NCBI RefSeq assembly: GCF_025060755.1
Contig: NZ_JANYUY010000046.1
Location: forward strand, 1-64,000
Direction: 5' to 3'
DNA from: Paenibacillus doosanensis
Lineage (GTDB): Bacteria > Bacillota > Bacilli > Paenibacillales > NBRC-103111
Length of the DNA stretch: 64,000 bases
Positions 47,845 through 56,955 of the stretch are shown here, piece after piece (the stretch's first letter is position 1; each line of letters opens with the position of its first letter). Position numbers and translations under genes: made by a program. The notes under the pieces were generated by a model that did no database searches, was not told the DNA's origin, and saw only the letters and a list, made by a program, of their open reading frames with translations.

Positions 47845-50391
47845 CTATAAGCTGGTAACGAGCGGAAGCTCGAAGGAGCTTGCGAAGTTTGCGCTGACCG
47901 GATGAACGCGGACGGAAAAATGGGCTCTATGCTGCAGATGGGAAGGGATGACCGCCCGATATTGGACGACCCGGTCGCCCAGCTCCTTAAGCGGCTCCAT
48001 GGCGACCACGACTGGATGCCAGCCGTCCGGGCGCTCTTCGTAATACACGAGCTCGACGGCCGTATCCCGATACCAGATCGGCCCGAACCGGATCGTCGCG
48101 GTCACTTCCTTGGAGGGCTGGCGCGCATCGGTTATTTTCGGCGGTGACGGCTTTCCGTTCGCGCCGTCGTTGACCTCCAGAATACGGACAAAATGCCAGT
48201 TGGCGTAAACGAACTGCTTGAAGTCGGCGACTTTGGTTACCGCGTCGTAATCGTCCGCAATCAGCGACAAAATCCGCTTTAACGTCGGAATATAAGTCTG
48301 GTTCGTATAGTCCATGACCATCCGATCCGTATTATATACCGGAGCGAGCGTCTGAATCGAGCGTTTCATCCGGGCGGCCCATTGATGCGGCAGCTTGCCT
48401 TGATTGTAATAGAGCGGAACGATCTCCTGTTCAAGCTTGCGATAGATCGATTCGGTGTTCTCCTTCTCCTGCATCTGCCAATCCGCTTCTTGGCTGCCGT
48501 CGATGCTCCAGCCGTTGCTGCCGTCGTAGCCTTCCTCCCACCATCCGTCAAGGATGCTGAAGTTAATGACGCCGTTCAGAGCAGCCTTTTGCCCGCTGGT
48601 GCCGCTGGCTTCATAAGGCCGGCGCGGATTGTTCAGCCATACGTCCACGCCTTGCACCAGATAGCGGGCCAAGTTCATATCGTAGTTTTCCAGAAGGACG
48701 ATTTTACCGCGGAACCGGTCCATTTGGGATACCCGGTAAATCTCGCGGATCATCTCCTGGCCCGGGTGGTCCGCAGGATGCGCCTTGCCTGCGAACAGAA
48801 ACTGCACGGGACGCTGCGGATCATTGACCAGCCGGTCGAGCCGCTGCAAGTCGTTGAAGATCAAATTGGCTCTTTTATAAGTGGCAAACCGCCGCGCGAA
48901 GCCGATCGTCAGCGCATCCGCGGATAGAAATCCGCGTACTTCCTCGACTTTGTCCGCGGGCAGATCGTTGCGCCTGCGCTGCTCCCTCAGATTGGCACGC
49001 GCATAGCGGATCAGCCGTTCCTTTAATTGCCTGTGGATTTCCCATAACGATTCCGACGGGATCAGCTCGATGGAGCGCCATAAATCCGCGTTCGTCTGAT
49101 TGGCCTGCCAATTGCCGGGGAGGAAGCGATCGTACAGTTCTTTTAGCTCGGGAGCCAGCCAGGTAGCAAGATGGACGCCGTTCGTAATATGGCCGATAGG
49201 CACTTCGCGCTCGTCGATATTGCCGTGGAAGGAACGAAACATCTCGCGGGACACTTGACCGTGAAGCTTGCTGACGCCGTTGCGCAGCGCGGCGGTGTTC
49301 AACGCCAGATGAGTCATGTTGAACAGCGGTTTGCTGTCCTCAAGCCCCAGCTTCATCCAAGCCTGCTTATGCTCTTTCCACCGGGAGAACAGCGTGCTGA
49401 AGTAATATTCGACCATAGGGATCGGAAAAGCGTCGTGGCCCGCCGGAACGGGCGTATGGGTCGTAAATACCGAGCTGGCACGGATAATCTCGACCGCCAC
49501 ATGGAAAGGGACACCGTTCTCAAGCTGCTCCCGGATACGTTCAATCGCCTGAAAGGCGGCATGCCCTTCATTGATATGGTACACGGCGGTAGGCAGATTA
49601 AGCGCCCGCAGCGCTTTGACGCCGCCAACGCCAAGCAGCACCTCCTGGGCGATCCGAATATCCTGGTTGCCGCCGTACAATTGACCGGTAAGCTCACGAT
49701 CCCACGGGCTGTTGCCTTCGATGTCCGCATCGAGCAGGTATACCGAGTTGCGTCCGACGAGCACTTGCCATATATGCAGCGTGACGATGCGATCTCCCAA
49801 GTTTACCTGGACGGCGAGACGTTCTCCTTGATCGGTCAGTACCGGGAGCAAAGGAAGCTTCGTAAAGTCATAGACGACGTCTTCGGCTTGCTGCGACCCT
49901 GCCGTATTGATTTTTTGATTGAAATAGCCTTTTTTGTAGAGCAATCCGATTCCGGTAAGAGGGATGCCGAGATCGCTCGCCGATTTGCAATGATCGCCCG
50001 CGAGAATGCCCAAGCCGCCGGAGTAAATGGGCAGCGATTCATGAAAGCCGAACTCGGCGGAAAAATAAGCGATTCGGTAAGCGAGCTGCTCCGGGTACGT
50101 TTTTTCAAACCAGGTCGGTTCGCTGCGGTAATGATCCCACTGTTTGAGCACGTGCTCGTATCGCTGAAGAAAACGGTCATCACGGCTCAGGCTTTCCCAG
50201 ACGGCCGGGTCCGTCTCGACTAGCAGGCGAACGGGATTGTGGAGAATTTGATCCCAGCGCTCCCTGTCAATTTGGGCGAACAGCTCCAAAGCATCTTGAT
50301 TCCAGCTGAACCATACGTTGTATGCCAATTCGGGCAAGCGTTGTATCGCTTGGGGAAGATTCATGTCCGTATAAGGAAATTTTGTATTCAT
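47845..50391 (-). CDS. glgP: Alpha-glucan (glycogen/maltodextrin) phosphorylase
   Basis: An 848-aa GT35 enzyme that releases glucose-1-phosphate from alpha-1,4-glucans. It is of the DUF3417-containing short bacterial/archaeal type: the N-terminal LPELAYNVWFSWNQDALELF region, IAYFSAEFGFHESLPIYSGG and HINEGHAAF are typical, and the PLP site is EASGTSGQKAALNG near residue 605 (Lys in SGQK). The start at 50391 is preferred to the upstream in-frame codon because of the typical MNTKFPYTDMNLPQAI N-terminus. It follows ylbJ by 51 bp. It degrades storage or imported glucan. Confidence 0.92.
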   Translation of the reverse strand: MNTKFPYTDMNLPQAIQRLPELAYNVWFSWNQDALELFAQIDRERWDQILHNPVRLLVETDPAVWESLSRDDRFLQRYEHVLKQWDHYRSEPTWFEKTYPEQLAYRIAYFSAEFGFHESLPIYSGGLGILAGDHCKSASDLGIPLTGIGLLYKKGYFNQKINTAGSQQAEDVVYDFTKLPLLPVLTDQGERLAVQVNLGDRIVTLHIWQVLVGRNSVYLLDADIEGNSPWDRELTGQLYGGNQDIRIAQEVLLGVGGVKALRALNLPTAVYHINEGHAAFQAIERIREQLENGVPFHVAVEIIRASSVFTTHTPVPAGHDAFPIPMVEYYFSTLFSRWKEHKQAWMKLGLEDSKPLFNMTHLALNTAALRNGVSKLHGQVSREMFRSFHGNIDEREVPIGHITNGVHLATWLAPELKELYDRFLPGNWQANQTNADLWRSIELIPSESLWEIHRQLKERLIRYARANLREQRRRNDLPADKVEEVRGFLSADALTIGFARRFATYKRANLIFNDLQRLDRLVNDPQRPVQFLFAGKAHPADHPGQEMIREIYRVSQMDRFRGKIVLLENYDMNLARYLVQGVDVWLNNPRRPYEASGTSGQKAALNGVINFSILDGWWEEGYDGSNGWSIDGSQEADWQMQEKENTESIYRKLEQEIVPLYYNQGKLPHQWAARMKRSIQTLAPVYNTDRMVMDYTNQTYIPTLKRILSLIADDYDAVTKVADFKQFVYANWHFVRILEVNDGANGKPSPPKITDARQPSKEVTATIRFGPIWYRDTAVELVYYEERPDGWHPVVVAMEPLKELGDRVVQYRAVIPSHLQHRAHFSVRVHPVSANFASSFELPLVTSL

Positions 50392-50442
50392 GCCATCACC
50401 AACCTTTGCTTCGTACGTCACTTGGACGCTCTTATTATCTTG

Positions 50443-51693
50443 TTATACCAACCTCTTCATACATGCTTTCACTACGAAGCGCAGGATGAATAACAGGATG
50501 AACAGCATGAGGACAAGTGCAAAAGTCATCACCCCCCAGGGCAGCGTGAAACGCCATAGAGTAGTCAATGGCGATGTGACGTCCATAGCGGGAACGAAGG
50601 CGGCCAGCGCGCTGCGGGAAGGCTGCATCGGCTCCCACAGCACAAATACGGCGAAACAAGCCATTAAAGCATGAAGCAGACGGGATACGAAAAAAGGAAA
50701 ATACCGTAAATTCGTGCGGTGCAGCACGCTGACGACTTGGGCATGTACGGATAATCCCGCCCAGGAAAGCACGAAAGCGGCGATAGCCACTTTGTACATA
50801 AGCGGGATGCCGTCCCCGGCTCCGCCCGCCGATTTGGCGCCCAGCGTAACCTCGAAAATGCCGTTGACTACCGCATGGGAGAGCGGCAGAGGAACGTCGA
50901 ACTGCTGAAGCACCGCATTTATCCCTATGTAGAAAATGTTCATGATATGCGCAGAGCTCATCACTTCAATTACTGCGGAGAAGAGTACGACCAACCCTCC
51001 CAACACGAAAACAAGCTGCAGCGACGACGAAACGGCCTGCTTGAGCATCTCTCCGATGGGACGCCCGTCCCGCATACGGGAGGCGTGCATCGTCTCGAAG
51101 GCGCGCGTCCAAATGTTCGATCCCGCCTTGGATAAGGCTGCGGAATCGGCGGCAAGCGGCGAGGACGGCTCGCCCTTGCGCCCGTGATAACGCATCAGCA
51201 CCCCGAGCAGCATAGCCGTGCCGTAATGCGCGGCAGCCAGGATGCCGGCCAGGCCGGCGTCATGGAAGAAGCCGACGGAAACCGCGCCGATCAGGAAGAT
51301 CGGATCGGACGAGGTGGTAAAGGAGACCAGCCGCTCGCCTTCCTCCCGGTTGATCAGCTTTTGCTCCCACAGCTGGCTTGTCAGCTTGGCCCCGATCGGG
51401 TACCCGGAGGCGAAGCCCATGGCTACGACGAAGCCTCCGATGCCCGGGATGCGAAATACCGGCCGCATCAGCGGATCGAGCAGCGTGCCGAAGAAATGGA
51501 CGAGACCGATCCCGAGCATCATTTCGGATATGACAAAAAAAGGGAAAAGCGCCGGGAACAAGACATCCCACCAAATGGACAGGCCTTTGAGGGACGCGCG
51601 GAACACTTCCGCGGGGAAGGCGAGCATGAGGAGCAGCAAACATAGCAGCAGCGCCGAGACTAACGTCATGGCGGCATATTTCTTCAGTAGCAT
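50443..51693 (-). CDS. ylbJ: Sporulation integral membrane protein YlbJ
   Basis: A 416-aa protein with about eight to nine membrane segments and nucleoside-recognition (Gate)-type domains: WWDVLFPALFPFFVISEM near 41-58, GFASGYPIGAKLTSQL near 93-108, SFTTSSDPIFLIGAVSVGF near 124-142. YlbJ is needed for spore cortex formation in B. subtilis. GGAGGATTG lies upstream of the ATG at 51693. It is the first gene of a minus-strand run with glgP. Confidence 0.9.
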   Translation of the reverse strand: MLLKKYAAMTLVSALLLCLLLLMLAFPAEVFRASLKGLSIWWDVLFPALFPFFVISEMMLGIGLVHFFGTLLDPLMRPVFRIPGIGGFVVAMGFASGYPIGAKLTSQLWEQKLINREEGERLVSFTTSSDPIFLIGAVSVGFFHDAGLAGILAAAHYGTAMLLGVLMRYHGRKGEPSSPLAADSAALSKAGSNIWTRAFETMHASRMRDGRPIGEMLKQAVSSSLQLVFVLGGLVVLFSAVIEVMSSAHIMNIFYIGINAVLQQFDVPLPLSHAVVNGIFEVTLGAKSAGGAGDGIPLMYKVAIAAFVLSWAGLSVHAQVVSVLHRTNLRYFPFFVSRLLHALMACFAVFVLWEPMQPSRSALAAFVPAMDVTSPLTTLWRFTLPWGVMTFALVLMLFILLFILRFVVKACMKRLV

Positions 51694-51876
51694 GGCACAA
51701 TCCTCCTAAGCACGAGTGAGACCGTCATTTACTTATATGTACAAGGTGTGCGAGACATGCCTGGGCCCGAAGCGGACAAACTGTCAGAAAAATATGATAG
51801 TTTGCCGCAAAATTGCTGAATTTACGAATAAGGTATGGTACAATAGTACCAATATGAGAATAAGGGGTTGATCCGA

Positions 51877-51972
51877 ATGACAGGTGTGATTGCTGGAATT
51901 CTCGTATGTGCTTTTGTGTATGTCATCAGGGAAACCTTGATGACCTCCGGTGAAGAGGATTTGGAAAGTTAA
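51877..51972 (+). CDS. 31-aa membrane peptide
   Basis: A short frame starting MTGVIAGILVCAFVYVIRET: one hydrophobic helix followed by an acidic tail ending EEDLES. AAGGGG lies 9 nt before the ATG, TACAAT at 51838-51843 is a possible -10, and a terminator follows at 52011-52046, so the peptide has its own transcription unit. It is too short for most annotation pipelines. I do not recognise a family. The role is unknown; a peptide that modulates a membrane complex would fit. Confidence 0.55.
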   Translation: MTGVIAGILVCAFVYVIRETLMTSGEEDLES

Positions 51973-52010
51973 ACGCACCCTTCCGCTACAGAGCAGCGGA
52001 TTCTTCAGAT

Positions 52011-52046
52011 CGGATGCTAATCGCGCGAGCATTAGCATCTTTTTGT
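52011..52046 (+). terminator. Terminator after the 31-aa peptide gene
   Basis: GATGCTAAT and ATTAGCATC pair around CGCGCGAGC and are followed by TTTTTGTT. A smaller stem CCGCT-ACAGAGC-AGCGG lies just before. Confidence 0.8.
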
Positions 52047-52085
52047 TGCTTATACCCTTTCTGAAAGTCAGGTGAGGAGAACGAT

Positions 52086-52487
52086 ATGTCCGATCAACAG
52101 GACTTGCGGCAGGAGCTCACCCCTTACGAGCTGATGGGAGGGGCTGAGACGATCCGCCGAATTGTAGAGGCATTTTATCCGCTGGTGCAGGCGAACTCGC
52201 TCATAGGCCCGCTGTTCCCGGAAAACATCCATCCGGTTATGGAAAAGCAGTATATGTTCCTGACTCAATTTTTCGGCGGACCGCCGCTATATTCGAATCA
52301 GTACGGGCACCCGATGATGCGGGCCCGGCATTTGCCCTTCGAGATTACTCCGGAGCGGGCCGAAGCATGGCTGGGCTGCATGCGTCAGGCTTTGGACTCC
52401 TTGGGACTTGAAGCCGAAGTGAAAACCTTCATTCTGGAGAGATTGAAAGGTCCCGCTTATCATTTCATTAATAAGACATCATCCTAG
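52086..52487 (+). CDS. Truncated hemoglobin (group II-like globin)
   Basis: A 133-aa 2-over-2 globin. The N-terminal YELMGGAETIRRIVEAFYPL and the F-helix region GHPMMRARHLPFEI, whose His ligates the heme iron, are clear, as is the C-terminal AYHFIN. Length is typical. Group II globins bind oxygen or NO and support stress responses; YjbI is the Bacillus counterpart. AGGTGAGGAG precedes the start. The DUF2225 gene follows 14 bp later. Confidence 0.93.
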   Translation: MSDQQDLRQELTPYELMGGAETIRRIVEAFYPLVQANSLIGPLFPENIHPVMEKQYMFLTQFFGGPPLYSNQYGHPMMRARHLPFEITPERAEAWLGCMRQALDSLGLEAEVKTFILERLKGPAYHFINKTSS

Positions 52488-52501
52488 AAGGAAGTGAGCT
52501 T

Positions 52502-53197
52502 GTGGCTGTCGAGCCCTTATTTCAAGTCAAGATCGATTGCGCATACTGCGAAACGTCCTTTCAGACGTCGAGAGTCAGACCGAGCTTTAAAAAAGCGACG
52601 CGAACGGACACCGATTTCTGCGTCCATTACAAAGACGTGAATCCGGATTATTACGTCGTTCGCGTTTGCCCGGCATGCGGTTACGCCGCTACGGAAAATA
52701 TGTCCGAGCAGTTCTCTCCCGCGCAGAGGGATATGTTTCAGACGAAAATCGCCGCTCAATGGACGAATAAGGATTACGGCTTGGAACGCAATTGGGATGA
52801 TGCGATGCAGACTTACAAGCTGGCCCTTGTATGCGCGCAGCTGAAGAACGAGAAAGGGCGCGTCATAGCCGGCCTGCTTCATCATATCGCCTGGCTGTAC
52901 CGGTATAAGAACGATGAAGAGCAGGAGCGGCGCTTTTTGCAATTCGCTCTTGAAGCTTATACGGGAGTGTTCGAAACGGAAGGAGCCGAGCTCAATAACG
53001 CGAGACTGATGTACTTGCTCGGAGAATTGAACCGGCGGCTTGGCCGCTACCACGAAGCGGTGCAATGGTTCAGCCGGGTCGTCAACGACAAGCGAATTAT
53101 GGATTCGGCGATGATACGCGCCTGCCGGGAGCAGTGGACCGCTACCCGCGAAGAGATGCTGGCGGAACGGATGGAGCCGCCGGAAGAATTGGCCTAG
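52502..53197 (+). CDS. DUF2225 domain-containing protein
   Basis: A 231-aa protein with an N-terminal zinc-ribbon-like part (CAYC near residues 13-16 and CPACGY near 58-63) and a helical TPR-like C-terminal part (NARLMYLLGELNRRLGRYHEA). The start GTG 52502 follows AAGGAAGTGAGC. It is cotranscribed with the globin. The function of the family is unknown. Confidence 0.83.
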   Translation: MAVEPLFQVKIDCAYCETSFQTSRVRPSFKKATRTDTDFCVHYKDVNPDYYVVRVCPACGYAATENMSEQFSPAQRDMFQTKIAAQWTNKDYGLERNWDDAMQTYKLALVCAQLKNEKGRVIAGLLHHIAWLYRYKNDEEQERRFLQFALEAYTGVFETEGAELNNARLMYLLGELNRRLGRYHEAVQWFSRVVNDKRIMDSAMIRACREQWTATREEMLAERMEPPEELA

Positions 53198-53320
53198 AGA
53201 ACGAGTGCGGCATAGCTTAAACATCAATAACGCATGAAGCTGAAACCGGACTGCGCGCGTGGGACCGACTCGGGCCTATGATAGAGCGCCGCGCGCGAAA
53301 GAGGTCGTATGCTTGATGCG

Positions 53321-54406
53321 TTATTTGGCTGCGGCCGTAAACAGCTCCGGCCAATAGACGGAGAACCGGTTTTTGCCGCTATGCTTGGAAATATAAAGCG
53401 CTTCATCGGCCTCCGATATAATCTGCAGCAGCTCGTCTTCACAGCTTAGCGAGACGGAAATTCCTATGGAGACGGTCGTTTGGGAGTTGTCGGCGCCGAA
53501 GCATCGCTCCGCCACCGTATCGCAGAGTTGCTGCGCATAGCTCTGCAAATGGCCGTAGTCGACGGAGTGGCTCATAATAATAAACTCTTCGCCGCCGTAA
53601 CGGGCTATGTAATCCTTCTCGTTGATGGAAGCGCGCAGCAGTTGTCCGACTTCCCGCAGCAGCAGATCCCCTTGCGGATGTCCGAACGTATCGTTATACC
53701 TCTTGAAATTATCGATATCGATCATCATGATGGATATCGGATGCCGCCGGATCGTGTCGCCTGCAATCGTCATAAAGCTGCGCAGGTTCGGAAGCCCGGT
53801 CAGTCCGTCTTGATTGGCCTGCAGCTCAAGCCGCCGCTGCAGCATCCAGGTGCGGTTGTCATCGTTGTACATCATGATCAGCACGACTACGGCCAAACTC
53901 GATACTACCAGCATCATTAAGTGAGAGAAGAGCAGCGGCACGGAAAACGTGAAATCCATATACCCGTGCACCGCTAAACGGGCCGCAGCCAGAACTAGGC
54001 AGACGTGGATACCGTCCATGAACGGAATCATTGCGTGGCCGTTATTGCAGTCCTTGCGGTGAAAGAACGAGCTGACCAGAGCGGGGAGCGCCAAATCCAG
54101 CACAATTTGGACAAGCCCATGGGCCTCTCCGGTCCCAATAATGTAGCAGGACGGGAGCAGCACGGATAACAATGAAACGGACGGCCCGAAACGAAGCCCC
54201 GCCATCACGATCGGCGCAAAGCGCAGGTCGGTCAGCGGAGAATCGCTCGGAAACGGCTGCAGCATCATAATGATGCAGGCAAGTCCTGTCAACAGCGAAG
54301 CGCTGACGGTCTCGTACCGTTCCATGAACAGCCTGTTTTTCAATTTTAATGCCGCGTAGCTAAGAGCAATTAATGTGCAGGCGTGCGTAAAGGGCATATC
54401 GTACAT
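53321..54406 (-). CDS. Membrane diguanylate cyclase (GGEEF, I-site lost)
   Basis: A 361-aa protein with about six N-terminal membrane helices of 5TM/MHYT-like sensory type and a C-terminal GGDEF domain. DGLTGLPNLRSF opens the domain near residue 195, the A-site is RYGGEEF near 269, and MMIDIDNFKRYND is intact, so it should make c-di-GMP. The inhibitory I-site position reads NEKD instead of RxxD, so product inhibition is probably absent. Start is uncertain; 54406 has AGGAG 13 nt away, and in-frame codons up to 54448 exist. It pairs functionally with the PilZ protein at 47012 (inference). Confidence 0.87.
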   Translation of the reverse strand: MYDMPFTHACTLIALSYAALKLKNRLFMERYETVSASLLTGLACIIMMLQPFPSDSPLTDLRFAPIVMAGLRFGPSVSLLSVLLPSCYIIGTGEAHGLVQIVLDLALPALVSSFFHRKDCNNGHAMIPFMDGIHVCLVLAAARLAVHGYMDFTFSVPLLFSHLMMLVVSSLAVVVLIMMYNDDNRTWMLQRRLELQANQDGLTGLPNLRSFMTIAGDTIRRHPISIMMIDIDNFKRYNDTFGHPQGDLLLREVGQLLRASINEKDYIARYGGEEFIIMSHSVDYGHLQSYAQQLCDTVAERCFGADNSQTTVSIGISVSLSCEDELLQIISEADEALYISKHSGKNRFSVYWPELFTAAAK

Positions 54407-54460
54407 GCTATGAGTTCCACTCCTGATTAGAGCCGGCATTCGCTGCAACCCGTCCTATGG

Positions 54461-54700
54461 TCAGCGTCGGTTTCTTAAAGGTTGATTGGCTAGCAAATAA
54501 TCGCGATCCGCTTCTACCACCGTAACCTTGTTATGGCAGCAGGGGAATACCAACAATCGTTTAACGCCTTGACTAATTTCGGAAAGATCTTTCCGTTTGA
54601 AAGGGAGGAGGACATTGGACTTGCTGCAAAAAGGGCATTCCTGAACGTAAATATCCTCTTGGATTTGCTCGTAGGGCCATGTATTCTCGAAGGGTATCAT
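54461..54700 (-). CDS. Small Cys-rich (zinc-ribbon-like) protein
   Basis: A 79-aa protein starting MIPFENTWPYEQIQ, with CPFC near residue 22 and FPCCHNK near 53, a possible zinc ribbon. The start at 54700 is preferred to the frame opening at 54775 because AAAGGAAG lies 10 nt before it and the extra N-terminus would overlap yycC. It is 4 bp downstream of the yycC-like gene. No family assigned. Confidence 0.6.
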   Translation of the reverse strand: MIPFENTWPYEQIQEDIYVQECPFCSKSNVLLPFKRKDLSEISQGVKRLLVFPCCHNKVTVVEADRDYLLANQPLRNRR

Positions 54701-54704
54701 ACGA

Positions 54705-54893
54705 TCAGGACTTCCTTTCGGAATGCTCGTTCCCATTGTCCTCGTTGTTCTCATCACTGGAAGCGCTTTTAGCAAGCTCTGCCAGCTTTTGCAGTAAAAT
54801 ATGCTGGGGCATGTGCATCAGATGCTCCAATGGAACGTTTAATTGCTTGGCCAGCTTCTGGGCTGTCTCCGGCGAGATCTGTAATGGTTTCAT
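54705..54893 (-). CDS. yycC: YycC family protein
   Basis: A 62-aa protein. MKPLQISPETAQKLAKQLNV and LMHMPQHILLQKLAEL are characteristic of the small Bacillus YycC family (function unknown), here with an extra Ser/Asn/Glu-rich tail. The start at 54893 has AGGAG 11 nt upstream. It forms a two-gene unit with the zinc-ribbon-like gene. Confidence 0.75.
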   Translation of the reverse strand: MKPLQISPETAQKLAKQLNVPLEHLMHMPQHILLQKLAELAKSASSDENNEDNGNEHSERKS

Positions 54894-55051
54894 GTTGTCT
54901 ACCACTCCTGTCAATAGATCTATAGTCACCATTTAAACACACCCTTGCTCACAATTCAACCAAAATTTGGTGGATCGGCCGTTTGGGCTTATACGTGTTT
55001 TATGGTTTAATATGTATTGTATCTAATTTTACGGAAAGGTGCGATGTTTGC

Positions 55052-56839
55052 ATGAAAACGCCACTGCCGCAAACGTGGAATTTGGAACGTTTTTTTCCCG
55101 GAGGGAGCCGTTCCGAAGCGTTCCAGAGCTTTTTGGAGACGCTGGAGCAAGAAGTTGCCGCCTTCTCGGCGATGCTGGGGGAGCTTGCGCCGCCGCAAAC
55201 CGCGGACGCTGCCGGGTTGATGCCCGCACTGGAGTTGCTGCAGACGATAGATAACAAGATCAGGGAAGCCGATTCCTTCGTAGGCTGTCTTGCCGCCGAA
55301 AATCAGGCGGATAAACGAGCCGTCATTTTGGGCGGCAAGGTGAAGACGTTGTCCGCTTCCTACGCGTCCGCCTTGACTCGCTTCGACCAGCTGCTGACCG
55401 GTATCGGCGACGACGTATGGTTGCAGCTTACCGCAAGCCCGGAGCTGGCCTCCGTCGCTTATCCTTTGAGCGAGCGCCGGGCGCTGGCCGCGGAGAAACT
55501 GCCGCCGGAGCTGGAGGCGCTGGCGAACGATCTGGCCGTCGACGGCTATCACGGCTGGGGAGAAGCTTATAATACGACGGTCGGCAAATTCCGCATTTTG
55601 TGGGAGGAGAACGGCAAAACCTCGGAATTGTCCGCGGGTCAGGCGGCGAACCGGATGCACAGCCCCGACCGCGCGGTACGTGAGAAGCTGTTCAAGCTGT
55701 GGGAGGAGCAATGGGCGGAACATGCCGATTATTGCGCCGACGCGCTGAACCATCTGGCCGGTTTCCGGCTGAAGCTGTACGAGCGGCGCGGCTGGGACGG
55801 CATACATAAGGAACCGCTTGCGATCAACCGAATGTCCAAGGAGACGCTGAACGCGATGTGGGGCGTGATCGAGCGGGGCAAGGACGCATTCGTACAGTAT
55901 TTGGACCGCAAAGCGAAGCTGCTCGGGATCGGCAAGCTGAGCTGGAGCGATGTGGAAGCCCCGGTGGGGCAGGGCAGCAAGCATTTCAGCTATGACGAAG
56001 GGGCGCAGCTCATCGTGGAGCAGTTCCGCCGCTTCAGCCCCAAAATGGCCGAGTTCGCCGAGATGGCGTTCGAATCCGCCTGGATTGAAGCGGAAGACCG
56101 TCCCGGCAAAAGACCGGGCGGCTTCTGCACATCGTTCCCGATCGCGGAGGAGACGCGCATCTTCATGACCTACGCGGGCACCGCCTCCAACGTCGCCACG
56201 CTGGCGCATGAGCTTGGCCATGGCTATCATCAGCATGTGATGAACGATCTGCCCGCGCTGGCCCAAAATTACGCGATGAACGTAGCCGAGACGGCCTCGA
56301 CCTTCGCCGAGATGGTGGTCGCCGACGCGGCGGTGAAGAGCGCTTCGACCGAGGAGGAGCGGCTGACGCTGCTGGAGGATAAAATTCAGCGCTCGGTCGC
56401 GTTCTACATGAACATTCATGCGCGCTTCCTGTTCGAAACGCGGTTTTACGAGGAACGAGCCCGAGGAATCGTCAGCGTCGAACGTCTGAACGAGCTGATG
56501 GTCGAGGCGCAGAAGGAGGGGTATAGGGACGCGCTAGCCGAATATCATCCTCATTTCTGGGCGTCGAAGCTGCATTTTTACATTACGGAAGTGCCGTTCT
56601 ACAATTTTCCTTACACGTTCGGTTATATGTTCAGCGCCGGCATTTACGCCGAAGCGCTGCGGCAAGGAGATGCGTTCGAGAACAAATATATCGCGCTGCT
56701 CCGCGACACGGGAAGCATGACCGTGGAGGAGCTGGCCGAGAAGCATTTGGGCGTCGATTTGCGCCAGCCGGATTTCTGGCAGCGTGCGATGGATTTGTCG
56801 CTGGAGGACGTCAAAGCGTTCATGAGCTTGACGGAATAG
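55052..56839 (+). CDS. M3 family oligoendopeptidase (PepF-like)
   Basis: A 595-aa cytoplasmic zinc metallopeptidase that degrades oligopeptides. The HExxH motif is in LAHELGHGYHQHV near residues 387-399, and the third ligand Glu is in NVAETASTFAE near 412. The start at 55052 (MKTPLPQTWNLERFFPGG) is chosen over the open frame from 54983, which adds a hydrophobic stretch without ribosome site. Length matches the family. A bidirectional terminator follows. Confidence 0.92.
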   Translation: MKTPLPQTWNLERFFPGGSRSEAFQSFLETLEQEVAAFSAMLGELAPPQTADAAGLMPALELLQTIDNKIREADSFVGCLAAENQADKRAVILGGKVKTLSASYASALTRFDQLLTGIGDDVWLQLTASPELASVAYPLSERRALAAEKLPPELEALANDLAVDGYHGWGEAYNTTVGKFRILWEENGKTSELSAGQAANRMHSPDRAVREKLFKLWEEQWAEHADYCADALNHLAGFRLKLYERRGWDGIHKEPLAINRMSKETLNAMWGVIERGKDAFVQYLDRKAKLLGIGKLSWSDVEAPVGQGSKHFSYDEGAQLIVEQFRRFSPKMAEFAEMAFESAWIEAEDRPGKRPGGFCTSFPIAEETRIFMTYAGTASNVATLAHELGHGYHQHVMNDLPALAQNYAMNVAETASTFAEMVVADAAVKSASTEEERLTLLEDKIQRSVAFYMNIHARFLFETRFYEERARGIVSVERLNELMVEAQKEGYRDALAEYHPHFWASKLHFYITEVPFYNFPYTFGYMFSAGIYAEALRQGDAFENKYIALLRDTGSMTVEELAEKHLGVDLRQPDFWQRAMDLSLEDVKAFMSLTE

Positions 56840-56913
56840 GCGGCGGGAAGCCAGGAAGCCGGGCCGGCGAAGCGGCTGCCAGGGGGCTAGTCTTGACGCT
56901 CCGCCCGGGCATG

Positions 56914-56948
56914 ACAAAGCCGGAGTGATTGACTCACTCCGGCCCTTT
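56914..56948. terminator. Bidirectional terminator
   Basis: AAAGCCGGAGTGA-TTGAC-TCACTCCGGCCCTTT, a perfect stem between the peptidase and the convergent chemoreceptor gene. Confidence 0.85.
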
Positions 56949-56955
56949 CGGCGGC

